Assembly: GCA_031308135.1 (NCBI GenBank)
Contig: JAHLJT010009419.1
Location: 39,957,897-40,021,896, forward strand
From: Acheta domesticus
Taxonomy: Eukaryota; Arthropoda; Insecta; Orthoptera; Gryllidae
Direction of reading: 5' to 3'
Length of the DNA stretch: 64,000 bases
A program made the position numbers and the translations under genes. Within the stretch, counting starts at the first letter, position 1; every line of letters starts with the position of its first letter. A model generated the notes under the pieces. That model was given only the letters and a program-made list of their open reading frames with translations. It did not search any database and was not told the DNA's origin. Shown in pieces: positions 46,525 through 58,499 of the stretch.

Positions 46525-48166
46525 ACTTTCCCGTATTCGTTTCTATTTCCTTTGGTATCGGCTAGCTATTCGGATTTACCACATACTCTTGCCAGCTGCC
46601 ATCTATCGCTCAAAGTAAATTTTTTTTGACATTTTTTAAATTTTTTGGTTTCCTAATAGTAGAACGGAATTATTATTTCAAGAATATTAAACAGTATAAT
46701 ACCGTCTTATATGGCAATTTTCTTTGGAACATTTGGAGCCATTTTTAAGAAAATGGCGTTTAAGCGCTACTGCAAATGCGAAATTTGAATATCTTTTTCG
46801 CAGAAAATATTGAGTTTCCGAAGAACTTTGTTAGAAGTCATTTGAAGGACTTTAACTCGCAAACCCGATGGTGTTTACAAATTACTGGATATTAATGGTG
46901 TGATTTTTAATAAAACAAAGAAATATCCCAAAGTGAACTTGTCATATTAAAGAGTGCAATTAGCAATCGCCGTTCGAAAAGTTTGAAGATAAAAATTGGA
47001 GCCATTAATGTGAAAATGGCGTTTAAGGGTTTCTGAAAGTGCGGAATTTTGAACTAGTTTTCACAGAAAACTGTAGAGTTCTCGAGAAACTTTTTCTGAC
47101 ATTGTTTAAAGCTCATGTACTCGGAAATATAATAATGTGAAAAAATCGCCGCTAATGTAAAAATTAAGGACGTGAGATTAAAAAGTAAAAAAAAAGAAAT
47201 GTTTGTAATTTTTGAAAAACAAAAGAATAGAGCAATATGGTGTTTGTCATATCATAGAGTACATTTAGCACCATCCCTACCTAATTTAAAGAAAAAAGTG
47301 GAGCCGTTTTTGAGAAAATCTTGTTTTTGTAATTTTTTAAAATTGCACATATTGCGCGAAGACTTCATATATTCTAAACAGTGTACCTGAGCTTAATAAA
47401 AGAACTCGTTTTGGAGAACAAATTGTTTTTGAGGAAAAATTTCTATTTTCAATTTTGTAGTTGTAGGAAGGCGCCGACAAAAATTCAAACTTTCGCGATT
47501 TTCAAAAATTCAGAGTTAACCGTGAAAATTGGACCTGTGCCTCCTTAATAAGTCTGTGGTCACGGCATAAAAGTTCTTAAGTCAAAAATCTTAGTTTGAA
47601 GAAAACAAGGGTTAAATATTATTGAGCCAACGCTTCTTCCTAGGCTCAACGCTAATTCCCAACGCTTTTTTGTCGTTGAGGCAATATTCGAATTCGGTCG
47701 TTTTACTAAAATAAAATACAGATACTTAACCTGTAGTTTCAGTACTTAACCCAGTTTTGCCAAAAATTGACTTTAGAACTTTAACCCCGTGACCACAGAA
47801 GTGAATTTTACCCTATTCTTACAAGAAATTTAAAGAAAAAATTTGGAGCCGTTTTTGAGAATTTCCGAGGGTCTTCATATAAAGTAGCCCCAAATTTTGA
47901 AGAATGATTTTCAAAATCGCGGCACCTTGAGTGGAACCAGATCGACCGGGCGTATTAATTTTGGAAGAAATCGTGCGTATGGTTTAGGTGGTATGGTTGT
48001 TCACTGACTGACAGACGTTTTGAAAAGAACTACTTTTTCGGTATCAGGGAACCCGAAAACGTGTATTTCCGTTGAAATCTCGAAATAGATTTTCCGCAGC
48101 ATTACATTACTTTCCCTATGCTATGTTTATTATTCCGTATGTATGTACGTACGTATGCAGGAAAGT
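46525..48166 (+). repeat. Unidentified 1.4 kb non-coding repeat, copy D, carrying a nested MITE
   Basis: Starts with ACTTTCCCGTATTCG (the shared lead-in CTGGTGGTGCTACTGAATGG lies just upstream) and ends TATGCAGGAAAGT at 48,166. GGAGCC unit markers lie at 46,735, 46,998, 47,300 and 47,845. The spacing is 263, 302 and, after subtracting the insert, about 296 bp. The nested 245 bp element is at 47,554-47,798. Without it the length is about 1.39 kb, close to copies A and C. Confidence 0.83.
47554..47798. mobile_element. 245 bp TIR element (MITE) nested in repeat copy D
   Basis: The ends are CTGTGGTCACGG and CCGTGACCACAG, extending to about 30 bp of imperfect inverted repeat (AAAGTTCT-AAGTC). It is flanked by AAGT on both sides (47,550-47,553 and 47,799-47,802). 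Copies A, B and C are uninterrupted at the same position. The superfamily is unknown; a 4-bp duplication is uncommon. Confidence 0.9.
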
Positions 48167-48619
48167 AAAAATTGAATTCAATAATTAATCTGGCAAACAT
48201 GCTATTTGTCAAAATTAAATACTACGTACAAAGTGGCTGACTGGTTGAGAACTATTATTGCCAAAATGTGAAAAATGACTAGTAGCATTTGAATTCATGC
48301 CCTTGAATTGTAATTCTTTTAAAATAATAAAAAAAGATATCGGCATGAAGTAGGAAGAAAAAATACCCAAGATATTGGAAACAGACTGTAGGTCGCTGGG
48401 CTGCGCCTACTGTGATACATCCTTCTTTCTCAGGGAAAGAAGAAAAGAAAATTAATTGAAAACAAATTTCGACAGTTTTTTTAATGATTTCTATTGAAAT
48501 GATTTTTGGAATAAAAGCTACGGCTTATCTTCAAATAGGTTTCGCCATAACCTTTGTTTTTCGTGTAAAGGGGGGAATGGCCCGAATGTGCCATATCCAC
48601 TTCTTTGGTTCATTCGTGA
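48167..48619. other. AT-rich DNA, nothing recognised
   Basis: Gap between repeat copy D and island 3 with no recognised feature. Confidence 0.35.
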
Positions 48620-48890
48620 ATATGGCGCCGAGTAGAGGCCCCGGTCGGATGGTATCCCACGTACCGTGGCGCTCCCTGTGCTCGGGCTGGCCACGCAGGC
48701 GTGGGTGGCGGCGGCTTGGCCTCGTAGCCAAGATGTCCGCCGCCGCGCTCATCGATAGGAGCAAGACAAACGGCTGCTATCGGGCGGGGCGGGCGATAAC
48801 GGTGGGCGGTTTTCGCAGGCGTTGGCAGCTGGGCGGCGCGGATTCTTTGCGCCGGCGACTTTTGGCCAGTTTGTTGGATCTGCACCGCTG
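48620..48890. promoter_or_regulatory. CpG-rich island 3
   Basis: Short CpG-dense block surrounded by AT-rich DNA. No coding sequence recognised. Confidence 0.5.
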
Positions 48891-51129
48891 TTTATTATTT
48901 TGATGCTGATCCTTGTGTCGCGGGAGTTTGGGCATATTTCTCGGCAAAACATTGAACAACGACAAATTTCGCATCTATAAATGGTGTAAATTTAAGGGTA
49001 ATGTTTTTTCTTTGTGGGTCAGTTGTTGCCGATTTGCTAGAGGGCGAAAGATTTTTGATAGAACTGCAACACTTGCTGTTTAATGAGGGATATGGTTAGA
49101 TTTATTTCAGATTTGATTTTTTTTATAGTGATGGTGAATAAGAGAAGGGGATTTTTCGGGGGAAGGATGTTTTTTACTTATTTTTTCAGACCGAGGTTTG
49201 AGGAAAGTTCTGTGAATTAATTGTCTAGTCAATTCTTAGAGCAGCTTGGGACAAGTAATGACGTTCTCTCTGTTTCAAGGACCACTAATCATTGCCACTA
49301 GTCTTCCGAAAGGGCGACTTTCTTTGGACTAATAATTAAAAAAATATAATAGGAAAGGGGCATTTAGTTTCGTTTCTCTATTTGCCGCACATTTTTGTGA
49401 ACTGGCAGAATACGTTGTGTGCATTAATTTAAACAAATAGTGACCAACCAAAGAAACTTTATATTATGCTCATGTGTGTTGGATATAATAGAGCGTTTAA
49501 ATGAAATTTAAACACTTCTGTCATGGATAAGGTGATTTCTTTAAACTGGGCACAATGTGTCATTTTGTTTGTTTGGATACTGGTGGCTGGAATGCTGCAC
49601 GTGCTGCACATGCAGTAAGACATTTAAAATTCAGTGCATTAGACTGGGACCTAATTTTCAAGGCGAAGAGCTATCTAATTGGCCACGCGTAATTAAGGCT
49701 TTACATCGACATTGAACGTTTTATTGCCCGTTTGTGTTGGGTGCTGCAGTCAGCTGCGGCACTGCCTTGACGGCCAGACCAGTCAGCAGAAAGGGCTTTG
49801 AATTCTTGCGCGTTAGGCATCTCTGGGGCTCGGAACTGCAAGTAGTTGTCGGATAAGCAAGGTGGGATATTTCACTGGCGCAGTTAGTTGGTTCCGTGGT
49901 AGTAGGCTGAGTGCAGTAGGTAAGTGCAAAGAGGACAGATTTGCTTCGCAGTTGTGATTTATTGACGACGCGCAAAGTAGTTTGTAATTCTTTCGCGGCA
50001 AACGTGCATCTTGAATGGGCGCACCAGGCAGGACTGCAAGGAATGAGATTATCATTGAGATATGATTGATGAGAAAACTACGGTCGAGTGGAATAAAGTT
50101 ATGTTCGCGCTATTCAACTCTTATTCTGCGAATGCTCGAACGAGTTACGGGGGAGAACTAGAGCTCAATGCAATACAATAGTTGAGAGTTGTAATTATGG
50201 CACTCGCGTAAATGCGCAGAGATATCTTCATTAAATGTTTTCTTGTACTTTCTAGCTAAAGTAAGCTTTTAGGGTACGACACGCATAAAGTAAACATTCG
50301 CATGGTTTAGTTATCATATAACGTTTAGAAACTTGTAATATTATTTGTGAATGTAATTTTGTGATTGCTTGTTTCCTAAATTACCTTCATTTCAGAAACC
50401 ATAATGTTCTCAATTCCGTACCAGGAAAGAAGTGTTCGTTAATTTATTTCTTGAATTATATTGGAACTCCCCTCGGAACTTTTTGTTGATTTTAGCATTA
50501 AAGATTCATATAGATCGAAATTGCGGACGTTTATTTCGTGATTCAGTTCAACAAAGAAAATACGAGTGGCATTTTCGTGACTTCTACTAACGAGGAAATG
50601 GACATTTTTGCTGTCACCTTCAACTGCACCATTTCACGGATTCAACATTTCGCGTGTTGGTGAAAAGTTTAAAAAAATCTGGTTTGAATGAGTGACGGCA
50701 AATCGGAAACCCGCGTCATCTGTTTCATTACTCACAAATGAGGTTTTGGAATGCTAATTAAGGGGAATTCTTCCTGAACTTAAATGGAATATGTGAGGGT
50801 AACAGTATCGCTCAATCAGGGACGTTTGAGAACGTCATCGATCTTGTGAGGATATCCTCAGTTGGTGAATGAACAGTCACCTCAAGCATTTAGTAATATC
50901 TTGCGTCGGGGAGGGAGGCGGGGGGGGGGGGGCGTGCAGGACTCGATGTTTTCAATCTTACAGTTTTCATTGGATTGACAAGAAAATACTTAGGACATTT
51001 TCCCCCCTTTACCGCCTAGTGATACGAATGGTTACTATTTCGTTAAACGAATTAGCAATGCGTACTTTTTATTTCCTTACGTGTTGTTTTGACGCCCCAA
51101 ATCGTCTTAATAGCCGTCAACCAATAGCT
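48891..51129. other. Mostly AT-rich DNA with one strong splice donor
   Basis: CAGTAG|GTAAGTGC at 49,920 is an excellent + strand donor preceded by moderately GC-rich DNA (about 49,720-49,919), so it may end an untranslated exon. A G-rich run occurs at about 50,920-50,935. Otherwise nothing recognised. Confidence 0.4.
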
Positions 51130-51296
51130 ACAGAAATCACGGCCGAGGCAAGGCTGGTGGCCGGGCGAAGTGCATTGGCAGTGGCAAGCGCAACCGCCTC
51201 CGCCGCCGCCATCACGGTGCCCATGCCTCAATGGCGGTGAATTTCGGGGAGCGCGTCGGCGACGGCTGCGGCGGCCTTGCGAGCGAGCTGCCTGCG

Positions 51297-51331
<35 letters not shown>

Positions 51332-51800
51332 TTGTTTTTTTGCGGGCGGACGGGCCGGTTGGTTGCGACGGGCCGCGGGCCGTGGAATCCTCGCCTCCCC
51401 CTCCCTCCGACCCCTTGCCCCGGCGCAGCGGCGCGATAACCCCGAGAAGGGAAGGGAGCGGCACTGCGCGGCGCGGCGCGGCGTTGTCCCGGCAAACAGG
51501 CAGGCGCGAGCGCGCTCTCTGGCCTTGGGAGAGAAAGTGGGAGCGGCGGCGGCGGCAACGGCAGCGCACGTCGTCGCCTCCCGTGACCCGCCGCCTGCGC
51601 CCTTCCTTTGTGGTGCTGCGCGCTCGCGCGCGGCCGGGGAAGGCAACGATGTGCGGACGTGGCACTCGCCAGCCGCTTTCTCGCCAGCGTCTCCGCCGGC
51701 GGGGCCTGCAGGTGGAGGTGTCGAGGGGCGAGAAGACGTGTTCACCAAAGATACGGTTTACTTGAATTGTTACGGAACAGCTGGCTGTATTACCCGGTAA
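51130..51800. promoter_or_regulatory. CpG-rich island 4 with (CCG)n
   Basis: Dense CpG. A CCG trinucleotide run of about ten units lies at 51,298-51,329. All six frames are partly open for this reason, and none shows a recognisable protein. Confidence 0.6.
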
Positions 51801-52079
51801 TTATTCCCGTGGGCGTATTGCAAATGTAGTGGGTGGAGGTGTCTTTGCGAAGTGGAACGCCCGTGATTTCTAAACCGTGACTCAGGATGGTGGTGTTGAG
51901 CGGCTATTAAAATCTTAAGAATTTAAACATCCTGTGACGAAAGCATGTCAATAATCCCGCACACTCCGGAAAGAGTAAGGTCAGGCTAAACACCTTACGC
52001 ATAAACTTTGCCTAGTTTTCCATCGTTAGTTTTTTTTTCTCGCTGACGTGATGTACGGCTAGATGCGAAATATGTATAG

Positions 52080-52330
52080 CGACCTTTCTTCCGTTCGGCC
52101 TGCGCGTTGCTCTGTGGGCCGCCGCTTCGAATATGGAGCAATGAAAACACGCCTCCCACGCGGCGCGGGGCCCCTCCCCTTCCGTCCCCGCGGCTGCGTT
52201 GAGAGGACGCGCCGCTGCGAATAATTAATTTTGTTGCGAACGGGCGCGGCGGCGGGAGGCGCCCTCTGCATTTTTAACAGCTTTCGGTCGCGACGGTCTC
52301 GTTGCTGTTGAAAAAGCGGCATGCATTGGT
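52080..52330. promoter_or_regulatory. CpG-rich island 5
   Basis: Short CpG-dense patch with no coding sequence recognised. The flanks (51,801-52,079 and 52,331-53,359) are AT-rich and show nothing else. Confidence 0.45.
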
Positions 52331-53359
52331 AGTGGGAGGGGGGAGGTTTCCGCCTGGGAGCCGTTCTGTGCAGCGTAGTTGCGTCGAAAGGTATCGTGTT
52401 TGTTTGATTAATGCAGTTTGTATTTCGATTTGAACGGAGGATTAAGGTTTGCAGCCAGAATTGAGAGTTCACTAAAATTCCTTTTTACGTATAAAATGGG
52501 TTTCAGTGTCTTGCATAATTCGGTACCCACGGTTTGAAGCGATTGGATTGGAAATTTATACTATGTTTAAGGTCAGCGTCTGGATTTGCAAGCACAAGCA
52601 TAGGCTTTTCATAATTTGTAATTACCTTGTTAGCTATGCTCTACTCAGCATGGTCGATTCAGGACGATGTCGCCATCACGGGGGCAATAGCACATCGGTG
52701 AACCCTTCTAAGTTTTTGTTGCGTAACGCCCTGTAGTATTTATAGCTCAGTGCCGTAAGTGTCATAGTACTAGCCTGACCGTCGCTCGTTGTGGTGATGA
52801 TACGGCGAGGAGACGTCGAAAAGGCGTGTTAGTTGGCAACAAATTTAATTATTGGTTCGGTACATTCCAATGCCTTAACTATACCTCGCCGTATCTGTAA
52901 TTCGATGTTCAGGTTTCTACCCTCGAAAAAAATGTCGCTCCTTGACTCAAGATTATTTTTTGGGGGGTTCTTGTACAAGCATTATATCTTACTCATGTGT
53001 GCTCTAGATAAAACTGAACGTGTTGGGAAAAGTCGAGAACCTATTACTGATAATGATAAGGAAGAGGAAAAGGGGAATGTTTAAGTTGATGCGGAAGGGT
53101 AATGTGGCAAATGCTTTAAAGAGAGAATGAAAAAATGAAGTCCTGGATAATTCGGTCGGAAAGAGAAAGAGGGAGCAGGCACCTTTCTAAGAGATACGAG
53201 AGGAAGCAGAATAAATTTATTAGTCGTACAAAAAAAGTCGAACAAATTTGTTAGTTGTACAAGCACAGAATGCCAATGAACATAATGATGTTGATTTCAC
53301 TGTGTGCTTTCGTATATTCTTTACCATCCAACATGTTCTTTCCTTGGCATTTTCTTGAC

Positions 53360-53860
53360 CGAAGCTCGCTGTCTCGCGAAAGTCGGCGGTCGCCCCTCCG
53401 CCACGTGGCACGATGGCCCTCTGGAGAGCGCGGGGCGGCGAGGCGGTGACTAAGCGCCAGCGTGGATATCCCCTGCCGCCCGGGGACCACGCGTGTCCGT
53501 CATTATTCCCCCTTATTGACGTGCCACCTCCCGCCCCCCCCCGCAGAGCGCGGGCGTGCGTTAATCCGCTGAATGCGTAATTACCCGCGTGCGCGCTCTG
53601 TCCGACTGTTTTACGCGGTGATGAGCGACACTTTTGGCTCTTCCCTCCCCCTTCCGTCCGTCCGCGCCTCGCGAGCGAAAAGTGTGTCAGTGTAATTTCG
53701 ATGCGAATTTACATTCGCGCTGTATGTCGGCGCAAGGCGACCAACGCCACCTGCTTCCGGCCGGGTGCCCGTGGGCCCGGCCTGCTACTTGCTCACACGA
53801 ACCGCAACTCCGAGTGAGCGCACTGGGAGGGCGCTTAGAGAATTTGCTTCTGCGGAATTC
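53360..53860. promoter_or_regulatory. CpG-rich island 6 with CTCGCGA motifs
   Basis: Contains CTCGCGAA at 53,373 and CTCGCGAG at 53,668, and is followed by a donor-like TTGGAG|GTAAAC near 53,890. No protein recognised. Confidence 0.5.
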
Positions 53861-54219
53861 GCGCAGACCTTATTTTGTTTGTTTTTGGAGGTAAACAGTA
53901 TGTACTTATGTTCTCTTGCATGTAGGAAATATGAGAATTGTATGTTTTCTTCTTTGTTCGACTGCATCGTGGGTCTATATCTGAACAATCTTTTTAGTGA
54001 TTGGTAACAGTATAGAGTATAGAGATAAGAAAATCCGCCTTTTTAAATAAAGCGTGTCTCGTAGAAATTTTGTCTTCACGTTCGTGAGCGATTTAATGTT
54101 TCAAGATTTCAAAAATCATTTGTCGGCATCTCTTTACATAATGTTAAGAGTTTCATAAAGTTAATCGAACGCATGCTCTAAAAACAATATCCCACATTTG
54201 CGGAGTGGTATATCCCTTC

Positions 54220-55080
54220 TTCGTGGAATCGTTGGAAAGCAATGTCCGTCCGTGGGTCGATCGCCTCGCTGGGTCTCATGTGCGAGTGTGCGCGCCTCGG
54301 GCCAGCAAGCGGCGGGTTCGCGCAAAGCCACGCCGCGTAGCAGCAGCAGTACAGTTCCTTTTCTCGGATACACAGGGTGCCCGCGCAGCGAAGGCGCGCG
54401 CTGCGCCGCGGAACGGGGGCGTGCCACGAGGATATTGCAGTGTTCCACAATTTCGAAACACTCCTACAGGGCGGAATAATGACTCTGCAAAGTTTGAATG
54501 GGTATATGTGGATAGGTGTAAACCAAGTAAATTGTGAGCCATAAAATGAATTTGGATCTAAGATTGTTACGTAAATGCACGTGACTGAAGAGAAAAAAAC
54601 AACTGATTTTGAGAATGAACTGAACAAGCATTGCTCGTTTAGTCTTGTGCCACGTCATTGTAACTGAGGAGAATTCTGCCCGCAGGCTGCGCTGCTGTTG
54701 CTGGTGCAGCAGCAGCAGTGGCGGCGGCGGCGGCGGTGACGGCTGTGGCTGCGTCGGCGCTTTCGAGCCACCGTGTGTGGCGTCGCACCGCCGCCGTCGC
54801 CGCCGCGCTCGGCATACCAACTCGGCCGGACGGGTTCAAGCCGCCGCCTGCTGACGTGGTGCCGCGTCCGCGGCCGGGCGGGCAGGCAGGCGGGCGGGCG
54901 AGCGAGCAGGCGGACCGGCCGGCCGGTCGAGCGAGCGAACGCGCGGGCGCGGCGCCAACCAATGAAGTAGAAAGTAACACCCTAATCTCGCCCGATAGCG
55001 CCCACCGTGGAGCTTGCGAGGCGCGCTGCGCTCGCCGCCGCGCTTGATGTACAGGTGGCGCTGAAGGCCCTGCCGTTTAT
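54220..55080. promoter_or_regulatory. CpG-rich island 7 (two blocks)
   Basis: Blocks at about 54,220-54,430 and 54,670-55,050, with a (CAG)n/(GGC)n stretch at 54,700-54,740 and GCGGGCGGGCAGGCAGGCGG-type short repeats near 54,880-54,900. No coding sequence recognised. Confidence 0.55.
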
Positions 55081-55439
55081 TTATGGATAACCTCTAACAC
55101 GCTCCCCAGCCTTTTGTTTCGAGAAGCTAAGTGATGAGTACCTGGGGGGTTTAATTGCTATTCAGAAGATGGAACTTACACTGCCCCTTGTTGAGATGAG
55201 ACATTCACAAACACATGTGATACGGTCATTCTGAAAATAAAGGTTTTCAATTTGTTTTGTTTGTCTTCTGATATTTTTCTGGTCAGTTGTATTTTCGCGC
55301 ATTTAGCGAAGTGTTGAGATAGAGAATCCTTGTAGTCGAAAAAGGATAACAATTTGCTAACTAACGTAACTATTTGCTAAGACATATCTGCGCTTCTGAT
55401 TCTTTCGAATTGCAAATTGACTCGAAACAATGCAGCACG

Positions 55440-55790
55440 ATACTGGGCCAAGAAGACCACCGCGCGGCGGCGGCGAGGGTAAAGTGCATGGCCGAAGTCC
55501 TAAGCAGGCGCGATGTTTTTCGAGGAGACGCCTATTCCGCGCGTCGTCTCACATGCGCGAGTGGCGACTTGTGTATCGTTTCGTCTCGTGCTATTTGTTT
55601 GCACAGCGGTTGCGTCAACTCGCGGCGCGGCGCGGCGCTTCGGCCGCCGGCGGCGGGGCAGCCCGCGCGCCGCACACTGGCACGCAAGGGAGCCGAGAGG
55701 GAAAAGGAAGCCCAAGGGGAAGGGGACAAAACTTATTTACCTCTGCACCCTTGCAAAACGGTGCGCGTACCAAGGAGGGTGGGGATTGGT
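55440..55790. promoter_or_regulatory. CpG-rich island 8
   Basis: CpG-dense block with no recognised coding sequence. The flanking 55,081-55,439 and 55,791-56,199 are AT-rich with nothing recognised. Confidence 0.5.
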
Positions 55791-56199
55791 GAATGGAATG
55801 GTTTTATTAGTGGTAAAATAGTGATGGGAACTGCAGTCGCTTGCACTCATGGGATGACTGATTCGGTAAATTAGTAATTGAAAACTGACATTTTTTAAAG
55901 AAACTATTTAAAGGGACACCGGATAAACGGGATACATTGTTTCGTTGCAATTCCACTTCCTCCGTCCGCTTTTTAATTACAGAGTTTCTTCCCTAATAAT
56001 TTGTAATGCGTAATACTATAATAAGCGTATGGTCGTTGCTCTTCATTTCTTGCGCAAAACAATGAATAGTGGAAATGACCAGATTCGAAATGTAAAATAT
56101 GGACTTACGGTAACTAAATGAAAACGGTGCTGCTTCATACCATATCAATCGTCCTTAGAATGGTGAGTTGAAATGCTAATAAAACCGTAGAATAACAAA

Positions 56200-56465
56200 C
56201 AGGCGAATGTGCGTTTTCGGCGTGGCGGGGGCCCACTGTGCGGCGCGGCGCTGCGACCTCGCACTGCCTCTCCGCGCGCGCGCGCACCGTCGGCTCGTTA
56301 CGCCGCGCCGCGGCGACGCGACGGGCGAGATGCCAGCGCCTCTCGGCCACCGCCGCCGCGGCGGGGGCTGCGGCTGCTGCTCCGCCGGAGGTGTGCAAAT
56401 GGCCTTGCGCACTCGCGCGGCTTCCCCGACCATGACATCCTGGCTGCCCCCCCCCCCCCCCCCGA
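56200..56465. promoter_or_regulatory. CpG-rich island 9 ending in poly-C
   Basis: CpG-dense block ending in a run of about 16 C (56,447-56,463). No protein recognised. Confidence 0.5.
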
Positions 56466-56509
56466 GCGACACACATCGTTCGCATTAAAACGACTCGAAT
56501 TACTAGGCG

Positions 56510-56850
56510 CATTCAGAAAGTAAGTTTCCCGAAGTCGTCAAAAAAAGGGGGGTCAAGTTTGACGAAGTAAATGCGGCATACGGGATCAACCCTTTTATCC
56601 CTGACATAGACGTCTGCCGCCTGGGATAGGTACAAGTGTAATGTCGACCGAATTTCTTCAGGTGTAAGAAAATATGGACATCGCTGGGGGGGGAGGGGTG
56701 ATGCAGACTATTGGGAAGATCCTCATCGATCACACATGGCTGCGCTCACAACAGATCTACAGCAGTTCCGCAGGGAGGTGTTTGACCGTCCACCCCAGAC
56801 TGCGGATCTCTTCCCACGATTTTCAACTTTTCTTGCATCTCAAAGCTTGA
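56510..56850. pseudogene. Two mariner transposase fragments arranged head to head
   Basis: The minus strand (56,715 down to 56,510) shows HHPSPPSDVHIFLHLKKF, then in another frame SQAADVYVRDKRVDP, and ends near KLTF. The + strand (about 56,730-56,850) shows REVFDRPPQTADLFPRF-type sequence and, in another frame, FQLFLHLKA. Both correspond to the same stretch around the third catalytic aspartate (HPPYSPDLAPSDFHLFLHL in active mariners), in opposite directions. Both are frameshifted and dead. Confidence 0.7.
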
Positions 56851-56880
56851 TAGTGACGCGAAGTTGCAGGTCTCTCTTTT

Positions 56881-56895
56881 TCACACACACACACA

Positions 56896-56932
<37 letters not shown>
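56881..56932. repeat. (CA)n microsatellite
   Basis: About 25 CA units with one CATA interruption near 56,900. Confidence 0.97.
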
Positions 56933-57380
56933 TGTAGGAAAGATATGCGATCTTTATGTGGAAAAATAGTGCAACATAATGCTGCTAAGAAGTTTTTCAA
57001 TGCATTGTTTTTAACAATTAGGGGAAACATTGTGGGTGCGCCTCAGTATAAAAGCTTGCGGCACGCGAATGGGGAAGCATTATTTTTTAGCAAAAGTGCT
57101 AAAGAACAAACATACTGAACGAATAATTTAAAGACGTTGAATAGCGATGAAAAATACGTCCGAACACGGCACATCTGAATTTTATTTTGGCTGAGTAGGC
57201 ACGCCATTTTACTTTGACAGCTTTGTTAATGTACTAAGTAAATTTTGCTCGGTTTTATGTTCCTTGAGAATCGTTTTCTCCTGCTCGTGGATTTCCGCGC
57301 TCGTGCAGTCCTACTGTCAATGTAGGGGGGCAACACCAAGTTCGGCGTCTCTTCTCCCGTGGGTTCGTAATGTTCGCGCT

Positions 57381-57546
57381 TATATTGCGATTTTTCTAAC
57401 TTTGCCTCTCAAGGAACGTCTTCACGATGCTATTTCGCGTCTTTCTCAGTCGTGCCGCTAGATATCGCATGATCGCGACCGTGTCAAGCAGTACTTGCGA
57501 TCATGTGACTTCTAAGAGGCAGGGCCGAGGAAGACGCGAAATGTCG
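57381..57546. repeat. Hairpin-forming inverted repeat
   Basis: Arm 1 (ATTTCGCGTCTTTCTCAGTC near 57,433) pairs with arm 2 (CCGAGGAAGACGCGAAAT near 57,525-57,543). An inner pair is GCATGATCGC and GCGATCATGT. The left start, TATATTGCGATTTTTCTAAC, resembles the end of MITE family M1. A single related arm occurs near 19,290. Possibly a small MITE. Confidence 0.6.
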
Positions 57547-57589
57547 AATGATATTCCTTCGTGGCCATAGGCAGAGTTGGATAAATCTC

Positions 57590-57880
57590 AGTTTGGGCGA
57601 GTGCGGGCGCTTGTGCGCAAGCCTTAGCAGCGCCCGAGCCAGCGCCCGCCACCACGCCGCGCAGGTGCCTGGGATCGCAGCGGCGGCTGTTCGCAACTCC
57701 GCGCCCGCCTCATGCAAATGCGCGCCGTGCCGCCGCGCCGAATCGGAAGCGGGCCAGCCGGGCGCCGATGCGTCGATCCCAAACTTTTCGCCCGCCGCCA
57801 ACTCTCGCATTAATTAATTCGGGCCGGTGCGATTGTTGACTGAACAGCACCGAGCGAGGACTCCGCGTCTGCCGGCCGAG
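57590..57880. promoter_or_regulatory. CpG-rich island 10
   Basis: CpG-dense block without recognised coding sequence, followed by AT-rich DNA to about 58,500 with nothing recognised. Confidence 0.5.
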
Positions 57881-58499
57881 CAGAGCCCACTGGAACGGAA
57901 GTGCATTTCCTTGTTGGTAAAGATAATACCGGACGGATTTTTCGAGTGAGAATTTTTTCTACTTGTATCGAGAAGTAAATAAATTTTTAATGTCAAGAAG
58001 GAATTTTCGGCTGCGCCGTTTTCAGATTATTGACTTGGGATCATGATTAAATTGATGTACGGTTTCTTGGGTTTGGTTGGAGGTAAAGCTACTTCACTCG
58101 TTTGTTATCGTCGCTTTGGCGGTGAAGGACCCTAACTCACAAAATTTTAAAATTTGGTTTGTTGATCTTGACTGTCAACTTTAAATATGTTGACTGAAGG
58201 TAATGCGTGCAATATATTTAATGTTTTAATATTTTCATTACTTTTAAAATTCTAGACTAAATAGTTATAAAGTAAATGTTAGAATTTTGTGTTTTGTCAT
58301 TTCCCCCCTGAATGTTTAATGAATGAACGTAAAATTCCATCGTAGTGGAACGTATTCCTAATAATACTAGTAAATATTTCGATAGCTTGTTAAGTTTGTC
58401 TAAAAGGTCTGAAAATTGTGTTGGTGTCGGTCGTTTTACTAGACGTAATTTATTGTATCTAATTGTGATTGAAAATATGCCAGTTTCCTTTCTTGAACA

